From assembly GCA_036636255.1 (NCBI GenBank), contig JAVWOV010000038.1:1-9200 (forward strand): a stretch of DNA of 9,200 bases, written 5' to 3'. Of this stretch, positions 1 through 6,184 are shown in pieces. Within the stretch, counting starts at the first letter, position 1. Each line of letters begins with the position of its first letter. The notes under the pieces were generated by a model. That model made no database searches, was not told the DNA's origin, and was given only the letters and a program-made list of their open reading frames with translations. This stretch comes from CALVXC01 sp036636255 (GTDB lineage: Bacteria; Bacillota_I; Bacilli_A; RF39; UBA660). The position numbers were made by a program, and so were the translations under genes.

Positions 1-995
1 GATAATAATCTGCCACCTAAAGTTTCATTACAAATAATCAAATGTCTAATATAAGCCCTAGAATAATTTTTACAAGTATAACAATCACATTCATCAAGTG
101 CTTCAAAATCATCTTTATATTTAGCATTACGAATATTTATTTTTCCCTTTTTGGTAAAAGCATTCCCATGACGGGCTAAACGAGTTGGTAAAACACAGTC
201 AAACATATCAACACCTCTAATAACACCTTCAATAATATCTATAGGATCACCAACTCCCATCAAATATCTAACTTTAGAAGTAGGTAAATAGTCAATAGCA
301 TAATCAATCATATTATACATTGTATCCTTACCCTCGCCAACACTAGTACCACCAATAGCATAACCATCAAACCCAATTTCTACTGTTTTTAAAGCACTGT
401 AGCGCCTTAAATCAGCATACTCGCCACCTTGTACAATACCAAACAAGGACTGATGGTGATTATCATGAACATTCTTACCCCTTAAAGCCCATCTTAAAGT
501 TCGATCAACACTATCGGTCATGTACTCCCTAGTAACCGGAAACGGCGGGCACTCATCAAAACTCATCGCAATATCACTATCAAGCTTATTTTGAATACCA
601 ATTGAAAGTTCTGGTGTTAAAAACAACTTTGAACCATCAATATGACTTTTAAAATGGACACCCTCTTCTGTAATATCTTTCTTTTTAGCCAAAGAAAAAA
701 CTTGAAAACCTCCACTATCCGTTAAAATAGGCCCATCGTAATTCATAAACTTATGTAAACCACCGGCTAAAGCAACAATATTCTCGCCAGGCCTTAACCA
801 TAAATGATAAGTATTAGCAAGTATAACCCCACAGTTAATTGCTTTTAGCTCCTCCGCTGTTAATGTTTTAACATTAGCTAAGGTCCCAACCGGCATAAAC
901 ATAGGCGTCTTAAAACTACCATGATTAGTATGTAAAATACCAGTTCTAGCCTTAGTTTCATTAGATTTTTTTATCAATTCATATTTAATTTTCAC
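1..995 (-). CDS. tgt: Queuine/preQ1 tRNA-guanine transglycosylase (Tgt), C-terminus cut by window edge
   Basis: Tgt exchanges guanine-34 in the anticodon of tRNAs with GUN anticodons for a queuosine precursor. The first 331 residues are visible; family members have about 370-380. Seen in order: FMPVGTLANVK near the N-terminus, LTDSGGFQVF (general-base Asp), MSFDECPP, FGIVQGG, AIGGTSVGE, FDCVLPTR (nucleophile Asp) and the zinc-ligand cluster CDCYTC; the expected zinc-binding His would lie just off the left edge. Cys in DECPP and Val in SVGE are the residues bacterial preQ1-using enzymes carry, so preQ1 is the likelier substrate (inference). The motif reads GGT where many bacteria have GGL. The start is a GTG at 993-995 with GGTGAT just upstream; no in-frame ATG precedes the conserved region. 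It lies alone, divergent from the next gene, behind a good promoter with a very short leader. Confidence 0.96.
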   Translation of the reverse strand, partial: MKIKYELIKKSNETKARTGILHTNHGSFKTPMFMPVGTLANVKTLTAEELKAINCGVILANTYHLWLRPGENIVALAGGLHKFMNYDGPILTDSGGFQVFSLAKKKDITEEGVHFKSHIDGSKLFLTPELSIGIQNKLDSDIAMSFDECPPFPVTREYMTDSVDRTLRWALRGKNVHDNHHQSLFGIVQGGEYADLRRYSALKTVEIGFDGYAIGGTSVGEGKDTMYNMIDYAIDYLPTSKVRYLMGVGDPIDIIEGVIRGVDMFDCVLPTRLARHGNAFTKKGKINIRNAKYKDDFEALDECDCYTCKNYSRAYIRHLIICNETLGGRLL

Positions 996-1011
996 TTATA
1001 TCACCAACATA

Positions 1012-1040
1012 ATTATAACTGAAATTATTAATCATTTCAA
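1012..1040 (-). promoter_or_regulatory. Sigma-A-type promoter of tgt
   Basis: Reading leftward, TTGAAA (1035-1040) and a perfect TATAAT (1012-1017) are separated by exactly 17 bp. The predicted transcript start, near 1005, falls at or just before the GGTGAT ribosome-binding sequence (1000-1005), so the leader is only about ten bases. That leaves no room for a preQ1 riboswitch. Confidence 0.75.
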
Positions 1041-1045
1041 CCGAT

Positions 1046-1073
1046 TTGACAAAACAAAGAAAAATGTTATAAT
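1046..1073 (+). promoter_or_regulatory. Consensus sigma-A-type promoter of the 1100-1849 gene
   Basis: Perfect TTGACA (1046-1051) and perfect TATAAT (1068-1073) with a 16-bp spacer. Transcription would begin around 1080. The -35 lies only 5 bp from the -35 of the divergent tgt promoter, so the two promoters sit nearly back to back. The ATG at 1082 would be almost leaderless, whereas the ATG at 1100 has a proper ribosome-binding site. Confidence 0.8.
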
Positions 1074-1099
1074 ATTTAACCATGAAAAGGAAGTGTTTT

Positions 1100-1849
1100 A
1101 TGGAATTAAATAACCAAACCCAAATCGAAAAAATAAAGCAATTATATAATCAAATTATAAATTCTATAGAATTAGAAAATATTGCTTTAAACAACCCATC
1201 AGAATGGGAAAATCTATTAGCATATAAAGAAGAAGGAAAAGCTTATGGTGACGCTCCATTCAAAAAAACATTTCGAATACATAAAAATAATATCACTGGT
1301 GAATATGATATTACTTATGTTAGTGAAATATCCAAATCAACCAAAGAAAATTTATTAAACAGTTCTCGCGGAAATGCTTATTCAAATCAAATAATAGAAG
1401 CAGGTACCAAAATTTACCCTGGAGTAACTTATTCTAAAAACGAACAAGCATTTTTCATTGCGGGAGCCTTATTTACTGATAAACCTGGTGATACTAAAGA
1501 TTTTAATACCCAAGTTAAAGAACATTTAGAAAACTATGATGCAAATTGTTTAAATAACATAATCATTTTTGTTCGTGATATTAAACAACTATTATTAATT
1601 GATAAAAATGATAAATTAACAATAAAACTACACAATATCATTTTAAAGAAAATAATGACATTAAGAAAACAAATTAACATCACTTATGGATATAAAAATG
1701 CCGATATTTCTCCTGGTGAAAACGACGTATTACCACATATTATAAATAATTTAATAATCCTACATACAACCAAAACACTAGAAAAAAGTACGTTATTAGT
1801 TGAACAAAAAAAAGGTAATACCTATATAAAAACTCCTTACCAAATATAA
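1100..1849 (+). CDS. Hypothetical protein, intact member of a tandem pair
   Basis: I do not recognise this 249-residue protein. It is lysine- and asparagine-rich, with no signal peptide, membrane segment or known catalytic motif that I can see, so it is probably cytoplasmic. Notable stretches are LYNQIINSIELENIALNN near the N-terminus, YSKNEQAFFIAGALF in the middle and HIINNLIILHTTKTLE near the C-terminus; all three recur in the decayed copy downstream, so they are probably the family's conserved blocks. I chose ATG 1100 over the in-frame ATG 1082: AAAGGAAG (1086-1092) sits 7 bases before it, and the promoter would start the transcript about at 1080. It is a single-gene unit with its own strong promoter and terminator, facing away from tgt. 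Codon use matches the AT-rich background, giving no sign of recent transfer. Confidence 0.8.
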   Translation: MELNNQTQIEKIKQLYNQIINSIELENIALNNPSEWENLLAYKEEGKAYGDAPFKKTFRIHKNNITGEYDITYVSEISKSTKENLLNSSRGNAYSNQIIEAGTKIYPGVTYSKNEQAFFIAGALFTDKPGDTKDFNTQVKEHLENYDANCLNNIIIFVRDIKQLLLIDKNDKLTIKLHNIILKKIMTLRKQINITYGYKNADISPGENDVLPHIINNLIILHTTKTLEKSTLLVEQKKGNTYIKTPYQI

Positions 1850-1876
1850 AAATCATAACTAAAAATTATGGTTTTT
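1848..1876 (+). terminator. Rho-independent terminator of the 1100-1849 gene
   Basis: Arms 1848-1858 and 1866-1876 form an 11-bp stem with one G-U pair around a 7-base loop. The right arm runs into a T tract. The hairpin begins inside the stop codon. It is AT-rich, but the A-run/T-run layout and position are typical. Confidence 0.7.
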
Positions 1877-1906
1877 TTGTTATTTTCCCTTAATAAACAA
1901 AAATTT

Positions 1907-1912
1907 TATAAT
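1907..1912 (+). promoter_or_regulatory. Relic promoter (-10 only) of the decayed copy
   Basis: TATAAT at 1907-1912 is followed by the same bases (ATTTAACCATGAAAA) that follow the -10 of the upstream gene. At the equivalent -35 position the intact gene has TTGACA but this copy has TTCCCT (1885-1890). The -10 therefore survives from the duplication while the -35 has decayed. Confidence 0.55.
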
Positions 1913-1920
1913 ATTTAACC

Positions 1921-2293
1921 ATGAAAAAGAATGGTTTTATGAAAACGATTGAAACTATATAATATGCTAAAAAATTTAATAAAACTACTACTTTTAAAGA
2001 AACAGAAGAATTATACAATAAAATTATAAACCCTCTAGAATTAGAAAAAATCGTTTTAGATACCGTCAATCCTATTTATATGGGAAATACTNNNNNNNNN
2101 NNNNNNNNNNNNNNNNAAAGAAGAAAATAAAATCTTTTTTGTTGAAACAATAAAAATACAATCAAATTTAAATAATAGCAGTCACTATATATATTTAAAT
2201 CAAATTATAAATAATTTAATTAGTATGAGTACTATCAAAAAACTAGAATTTAACAACGAACCTGATTTAAAGTCAAGCCAGAGGATAAAATAA
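1921..2293 (+). pseudogene. Decayed tandem duplicate of the 1100-1849 gene, interrupted by an assembly gap
   Basis: The leader and start region copy those of the gene upstream. From the equivalent ATG (1939) the frame gives only MKTIETI before a TAA at 1960-1962. The same frame then continues with ELYNKIINPLELEKIVLD, aligning with QLYNQIINSIELENIALN in the intact protein. After the 25-base N run, KEENKIFFVE resembles SKNEQAFFIA, and QIINNLISMSTIKKLE matches HIINNLIILHTTKTLE, ending at TAA 2291-2293. The post-gap part lacks most of the residues lying between those two blocks in the intact gene, so there is an internal deletion as well. With a stop at codon 8, a lost -35 and a deletion, it is very probably non-functional. 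The real length across the gap is unknown. Confidence 0.85.
2092..2116. other. Assembly gap (25 N)
   Basis: A run of 25 undetermined bases. It lies inside the duplicated gene copy, consistent with a scaffolding problem caused by the repeat. The true distance may differ from 25. Confidence 0.99.
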
Positions 2294-2301
2294 AAACTTA
2301 T

Positions 2302-2329
2302 AAAAACACATAAATAATTATGTGTTTTT
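2302..2329. terminator. Bidirectional rho-independent terminator between the decayed copy and murF
   Basis: A perfect 12-bp stem (2302-2313 with 2318-2329) closes a 4-base loop, with an A-run on the left and a T-run on the right. It works as a terminator from either strand: for the plus-strand pseudogene on the left and for the murF operon from the right. The murF stop codon overlaps its right edge. Confidence 0.85.
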
Positions 2330-3645
2330 TATACTTTTTGTTTAATAAATGTAACAATTTCCTCTAAATGCATTGCTCTTGAACCTTTAATATAAAATAA
2401 TGTCTTAGAAAAATCTAATTTTTTTAAGTATAAGATAAGTTGCTGGTTATTTTCAAAACGCTTTACATTCTTATTTTGAATATTTTTAAAATTATTACCA
2501 ACTAACAAAAGTAAACTATTGGGAGTTTTTTTAAAATTCTTAACAATCTTTTTATGAATCCGCTCACTATACTTGCCTAATTCCAAAATATTACCCAAAA
2601 TAATCACCTTAGATAAAGAACTTTTCTTAACCAATGAAAGTCCTCCCATAATTGCTTCATAACTAGCATTATAACAATCATCAATTAAAACATTATGATT
2701 ACTAAGCGAAACAACCGCCATCCGCCTTAAAGCAACCTTAAAATTAGCTACACTATTTTTTATATCCTCAATAGCTACATTAAATAGTAAACCCACTTGT
2801 ATTGCCAATAATACATCCATTAATAAATATTCGCCACCCATATTAAAAACAAAAGAAACGCGTTTACCATTAATTAAAACATCAAAAGTAGTACGATAAA
2901 TATCTGAAACAATATTAAAAGCCTTAAAATCATTACCTCGTTTAACTCCACATTTAATTAAATTAAAATAATCAACTCGTTTAAGTAAATTATCATCCCC
3001 ATTAACCACTAAAGGGCCATTAGAAAGACCGCTAGTAATTTCCATCTTAGCCTGTAAAATGTTTTTTTTTGAACCCAAATTGCCAATATGGGCTGTTCCA
3101 ATATTAGTAATAACCCCTACCCAAGGGCGACATACTTTAGACAACCTAGCAATTTCATGGAAATGATTCATCCCCATTTCACATACAATTAATTGATGTT
3201 TATCATGCAACTTAAATAATGTTTTGGGAACCCCGATATGATTATTATAATTCCCCGCACTCTTTAATACACAATACTTTTTACTTAAAATATTACCTAT
3301 TAAATCCTTTGTCATTGTCTTGCCAACACTACCAGTAATACCAATTAAGGGAATATCATATTTTGTTCGGTAAAAATCACCTAACAGAAATAAACTCTCA
3401 TAACAATTTTTAACTCGGACTACCGCAACATCATAAACTTTATCATCCTCTGTCATAATAACTTTACAACCCTTACTAATTGCTTGTTTAATGTATAAAT
3501 TACCATCATCACTTTTTCCCTTTAACGCAATAAATAAATTATCTAAGCAATCCTTCCTCGTATCCGTTATAATATCATTAAAAAGAACATTTGTTCCACA
3601 TAATAATTCACCCTTAACAATTCTGATCAGTTCCCGCACCATCAT
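2329..3645 (-). CDS. murF: UDP-N-acetylmuramoyl-tripeptide--D-alanyl-D-alanine ligase (MurF)
   Basis: MurF is the cytoplasmic ATP-dependent ligase that adds the D-Ala-D-Ala dipeptide to the UDP-MurNAc-tripeptide, the last soluble step of peptidoglycan precursor synthesis. Family signs, numbered from the longest possible start (3654): an N-terminal substrate domain to about residue 100, P-loop GITGSVGKTMTK (105-116), KSAGNYNNHIGVPKTL, CEMGMNHFHEI, TNIGTAHIGNLGS, AKMEI, and the C-terminal block VLIDDCYNAS. Length is about 438, normal for the family. I prefer ATG 3645 (or 3642) to ATG 3654, because AAAGGA at 3654-3659 overlaps the first ATG and stands 8 bases before the second. The gene begins inside the 3' end of the amidotransferase-fold gene, so translation is probably coupled. 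The canonical GRME of many MurFs reads RRMA here. A related amide ligase of the Mur family is a less likely alternative. Confidence 0.93.
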   Translation of the reverse strand: MMVRELIRIVKGELLCGTNVLFNDIITDTRKDCLDNLFIALKGKSDDGNLYIKQAISKGCKVIMTEDDKVYDVAVVRVKNCYESLFLLGDFYRTKYDIPLIGITGSVGKTMTKDLIGNILSKKYCVLKSAGNYNNHIGVPKTLFKLHDKHQLIVCEMGMNHFHEIARLSKVCRPWVGVITNIGTAHIGNLGSKKNILQAKMEITSGLSNGPLVVNGDDNLLKRVDYFNLIKCGVKRGNDFKAFNIVSDIYRTTFDVLINGKRVSFVFNMGGEYLLMDVLLAIQVGLLFNVAIEDIKNSVANFKVALRRMAVVSLSNHNVLIDDCYNASYEAIMGGLSLVKKSSLSKVIILGNILELGKYSERIHKKIVKNFKKTPNSLLLLVGNNFKNIQNKNVKRFENNQQLILYLKKLDFSKTLFYIKGSRAMHLEEIVTFIKQKV

Positions 3646-4330
3646 AAAAATCATCCTTTAAACAAATATTAATGAAATATATCAATAAAGATTTCATTAA
3701 CATATCATATTCAATCATGACTTCTGGGTGCCACTGAACCCCAATAAAAAACTTTTTATGCTTATCCTCAACTGCCTCGATTAAAAAATCATCACTAAAA
3801 CAACTAACATCTAAATCCGTCTTAACAATATAATCCCGATGCCGACTATTAACCATAAAAGAGCTAACTTTTAAAATATCATATAACTTTGAATCTTTAT
3901 TTAAAACAACACGGTGACTATACTTATGCCCCGGACAATCATGTTCTAAATGGTCTAAGCGCTTTACTTCACCTTTAAATAAATATCCCATTGCCTGACA
4001 ACCTAAGCAAATGCCTAATAAAGGAATATCATTATCATAGCAATATTTAATAATTTTTAAGTCATAATCATAAAAATCATCGCCACCTTGACAAATAATA
4101 CCATCACATAAATCAATTATTTGTTTTGTATCTAAAAAGTTTTCTGTACTCATTTTAAAAGTGTCAAAAAGGTTTTTACCAAAATATTTTTGGGTTTCAG
4201 TTGGTTCAATTCCTAATGGAATCCCTCCACATTTAATAATTGCAGTACTAATTACCTTATAAGTATACATAATAGGCTTTTTACCAGAACTTAGTTCTGG
4301 GCGCATAACAATTCCAATAATTGGTTTCAT
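3614..4330 (-). CDS. Class I glutamine-amidotransferase-like gamma-glutamyl hydrolase (peptidase C26 / PuuD-like)
   Basis: This 238-residue protein belongs to the group that hydrolyses gamma-glutamyl amides such as gamma-glutamyl-GABA or folylpolyglutamate. The triad is complete: nucleophile Cys108 in GICLGCQ, His201 and Glu203 in GVQWHPEV. Also seen are CDGIICQGGDD, the oxyanion-side glycine motif, and VNSRHRDY, equivalent to the family's NSxHxQ. Length matches the family (about 240-250). The N-terminus MKPIIGIVMRPE is the usual family start. No clear ribosome-binding site precedes it, and a candidate promoter would give a nearly leaderless mRNA. It overlaps murF by about 30 bases, so the two are one operon. 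A role on gamma-D-glutamyl bonds of cell-wall peptides is suggested by that neighbour only; the substrate cannot be told from sequence. Confidence 0.88.
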   Translation of the reverse strand: MKPIIGIVMRPELSSGKKPIMYTYKVISTAIIKCGGIPLGIEPTETQKYFGKNLFDTFKMSTENFLDTKQIIDLCDGIICQGGDDFYDYDLKIIKYCYDNDIPLLGICLGCQAMGYLFKGEVKRLDHLEHDCPGHKYSHRVVLNKDSKLYDILKVSSFMVNSRHRDYIVKTDLDVSCFSDDFLIEAVEDKHKKFFIGVQWHPEVMIEYDMLMKSLLIYFINICLKDDFYDGAGTDQNC

Positions 4331-4336
4331 ATCGTC

Positions 4337-4364
4337 ATTGTATGATATATATAGTCAGTTACAA
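4337..4364 (-). promoter_or_regulatory. Candidate promoter of the gamma-glutamyl hydrolase-murF operon
   Basis: Reading leftward, TTGTAA (4359-4364) and TACAAT (4337-4342) are 16 bp apart. Transcription would start at about the ATG, fitting the lack of a ribosome-binding site. Both hexamers depart from consensus, so this is tentative. Confidence 0.35.
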
Positions 4365-4391
4365 GAGAGATTTTGTATTTATCACTGACTA
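4352..4391. repeat. Inverted repeat TAGTCAGT-N24-ACTGACTA upstream of the murF operon
   Basis: Two perfect 8-base arms (4352-4359 and 4384-4391) separated by 24 bp. The left arm lies in the spacer of the candidate promoter. It could be a two-site operator, or a structure belonging to the left flank of the IS110 relic. The sequence does not decide between them. Confidence 0.5.
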
Positions 4392-4413
4392 GTATATTAT
4401 CATATTCCTTCTT

Positions 4414-4442
4414 TTGATTTTCTCCCATATTTTATATATAAT
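4414..4442 (+). promoter_or_regulatory. Promoter of the IS110 leader RNA and transposase
   Basis: TTGATT (4414-4419), a 17-bp spacer and perfect TATAAT (4437-4442) point rightward. Transcription would begin near 4449, just before the structured leader. Confidence 0.55.
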
Positions 4443-4448
4443 ATACTT

Positions 4449-4598
4449 TGATAACTATTAATTGTTTATGCTCCTTATGGCTTAGACTACTTTAAGGAGA
4501 ATATGACCACAGTTTTATTTTTATTTACTTATTGGTTAGTTGAGGCACTTTATGTGCCTTCTTATAACAAGCAAGGCTATAAAAAATAAAACTGGTGG
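4449..4598 (+). ncRNA. Candidate IS110 bridge-RNA-like structured leader
   Basis: Between the promoter and the transposase lie nested pairings. The first is hairpin CTCCTTA/TAAGGAG (4471-4477 with 4493-4499, 15-base loop). The second is a long stem, AGTTTTATTTTT (4511-4522) with AAAAATAAAACT (4582-4593), extended by CCAC/GTGG (4507-4510 with 4595-4598) after a one-base bulge. Its large loop contains another hairpin, AGGCAC/GTGCCT (4543-4548 with 4554-4559). IS110-family elements of the IS621 kind carry a bridge RNA in this place, with a 5' hairpin and guide-bearing loops. The loop bases GGTTAGTT (4534-4541) are complementary to AACTAACC (5773-5780) beyond the transposase end, as a donor guide might be. 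The pairings are seen; the function is inferred. Ends are approximate. Confidence 0.45.
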
Positions 4599-4599
4599 A

Positions 4600-5718
4600 G
4601 CGACTATATCAAAATATTTTATCGTGAGGTTTTTTTATGAACCGTTCTTAGTTAAAAATAATCAAGATAGATTCAATCTTCTTTATCAAAAAAATTTAAA
4701 TTATGATAAAGATAAATTATTAATTGGACTAGAATATACTGCTCATTATGGTAATAATCTAATTTACTTTTTCTTGAAGAAAGACTTTAAAATAGGTATT
4801 ATTAATCCTATCCAAACTGCTACTTTAAGAAAAACTAATATTAGAAAAGTTAAAAATGATAAGGTTGATAGTGTTTTAATTGTCAAAACTTTAATGATGA
4901 ATTGTTATACTTTATTAACTAATTATGATGTAGAAATAATTGAACTTAAATCATTATGCAGATATCGTCATAATTTAATGACTATGTGTACTAAATCAAA
5001 AATTCAACTTGCTACTTATGTTGATCAGCTATTTCCAGAACTAAATTCATTTTTTAAAAATAATTTACATATCAATACTTCTTATCAACTTTTAAAACAA
5101 TATTCTAATCCAACTGATATTGCTAATTGTAATTTAACTATCTAATATTCTTATTAAAGCCTCTAAAGGTAAATATAATAAAAATAGAGCTACTGAGTTA
5201 AAACAAATAGCCAAAACTTCTATTGGTATCAATAATCCGGCATTATCTATTCAAATTAGATTAACTATTAAACAGATTAAATTGTATTCTAAAAAAATTA
5301 ATGAGATTGAAACTAAAATTAATAACTATATGTAAAAAAGCGATAATGTTATTACTTCTATTCCTGGTATTGCCAACACTACTGCTGTATCATTATCAGT
5401 GAACTTGGAAACATTAATCGCTTTAAAAATTCTTCGAAAGTTATAGCTTATGCAAGACTGAATTCTACCATTAAACAATCCGACAACTTTAACACCAAAA
5501 CAACTAGAATGAGTAAACAAGGTTCTTCACTACTTCGTTATGCTCTTATTTTAGCTGTTAATAATGTTCGTTTAAACACTAAAACTTTCAATGATTATTA
5601 TACCCAAAAATGTTCTCAAGGTAAATCTCATTACAATTCTCTTGGTCACTGTGCTAGTAAACTAGTTAGAATGATATTCAAAATGTTATCTGACAATAAA
5701 TCTTTTAACATTGAATAA
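4600..5718 (+). pseudogene. Broken IS110-family transposase
   Basis: An IS110-family DEDD/serine transposase in pieces. The readable N-terminal part runs to the stop at 5143-5145. It contains LIGLEYTAHYG (acidic Glu near 4732), NPIQTATLRKTNIRK, and the Asp pair of KNDKVDS (4858 and 4867). The first Asp of the usual GIDISK is lost: GAC at 4602 and ATATCAAAA (ISK) at 4606 are one base out of phase, and the spacing to EPFLVKNN looks too short. A frameshift near 5140 leads to NILIKASKGKY; TAA at 5333-5335 interrupts NNYM/KSDNVITSIPGI; a further shift near 5395 leads to SELGNINRFKN. The C-terminal block TRMSKQGSSLLRYAL then runs to TAA 5716-5718. In the serine motif region the expected QSG reads QSD, and YAGL reads YARL. 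The element cannot make active transposase. Confidence 0.93.
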
Positions 5719-5777
5719 ATAATATTTTTCAAAAAACTTTGTTTATTTTCATGTCTTCATTGACAATAAAGAAACTA

Positions 5778-5798
5778 ACCGTAACCTCACATTACGGT
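5778..5798. repeat. Perfect 7-bp hairpin in the right flank of the IS110 relic
   Basis: ACCGTAA (5778-5784) and TTACGGT (5792-5798) enclose a 7-base loop. There is no T tract, so it is a poor terminator. It overlaps the AACTAACC site that matches the leader loop, suggesting that it belongs to the element's right end. The rest of 5719-5897 is AT-rich and shows no gene beyond a start-like relic at 5864. Confidence 0.6.
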
Positions 5799-5852
5799 GC
5801 ATTGCTGTACAATTATTTATTAAATTAATTTTTTAAAATTTTTACTAAAAAC

Positions 5853-5879
5853 TATTGACTATTCATAGTTGGTCTCCTT
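5853..5879 (-). other. Strong ribosome-binding site followed by a 4-codon frame, possible gene-start relic
   Basis: Reading leftward from the yneF end, AAGGAG (5874-5879) lies 7 bases before an ATG (5864-5866) that reads only M-N-S-Q before TAG. An excellent translation start with no gene behind it suggests the remains of the next gene of the operon, or chance. I see no longer homology. Confidence 0.3.
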
Positions 5880-5897
5880 AAAAAGAAAAAGCCGTGT

Positions 5898-6125
5898 CTA
5901 TTCCATTTGTTTAGACATTGCTTTCATCATTTGATTAACTTGCTTTTGGCTAGGCGTACGCCCCATTTGTGTCATCATTGTCTTAATCATTTGTTCATTA
6001 ATTGGTGGATTTTTTTTCATATATTTTTTCATATAATTACGAGCAATAAAAAAACCAGCAATTCCTCCAACTATTAATCCTCCAATTACTTTAACTAAAT
6101 CCAATAAAAATGGTATCCATTCCAT
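5898..6125 (-). CDS. yneF: YneF family (UPF0154) small membrane protein
   Basis: A 75-residue protein with one N-terminal membrane helix (about residues 5-28, PFLLDLVKVIGGLIVGGIAG), then FFIARNYMKKYMKKNPPINE and a Met/Gln-rich tail with QMGRTPSQKQVNQMMKAM. These blocks match B. subtilis YneF closely from memory (FFIARKYM, LKKNPPINEQM, QMGQKPSQKKINQMM). The biochemical function is unknown; it is probably anchored in the cytoplasmic membrane. An ATG at 6131 also exists, but AAAGGAGG (6134-6141) is only 2 bases from it, while it stands 8 bases before ATG 6125, so I choose 6125. It follows the sirA-like gene and tkt in the same order as in Bacillus. No convincing terminator follows it. Confidence 0.93.
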   Translation of the reverse strand: MEWIPFLLDLVKVIGGLIVGGIAGFFIARNYMKKYMKKNPPINEQMIKTMMTQMGRTPSQKQVNQMMKAMSKQME

Positions 6126-6184
6126 AAACATAACCTCCTTTATATATTTTACTAAATTTATTAATGTTTTACAACCCTAAAATA

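Larger units (their letters stand above)
4414..5798 (+). mobile_element. Degenerate IS110-family insertion sequence, ends approximate
   Basis: The unit comprises the promoter, the structured leader, the broken transposase and a 3' flank with a hairpin. IS110 elements generally lack terminal inverted repeats and make no obvious target duplication, so the borders cannot be fixed here. The right limit is placed after the hairpin at 5778-5798 and the guide-complementary site at 5773-5780. The element lies between yneF and the murF operon, where it may have separated genes that were once closer. Confidence 0.6.

Noticed and set aside
996..1040. preQ1 riboswitch before tgt
   Set aside because: The likely transcript start is about ten bases before the start codon, leaving no space for an aptamer.
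4540..4600. TTG start at 4540 for the transposase
   Set aside because: These bases encode no family residues and lie in the structured leader; the homology only begins around ISKY at 4606.
5326..5520. Minus-strand frame of 64 residues
   Set aside because: It is the complement of the broken transposase and has no ribosome-binding site or recognisable content.
5509..5718. A separate 69-residue gene
   Set aside because: It is the C-terminal piece of the IS110 transposase, cut off by frameshifts, not a gene of its own.
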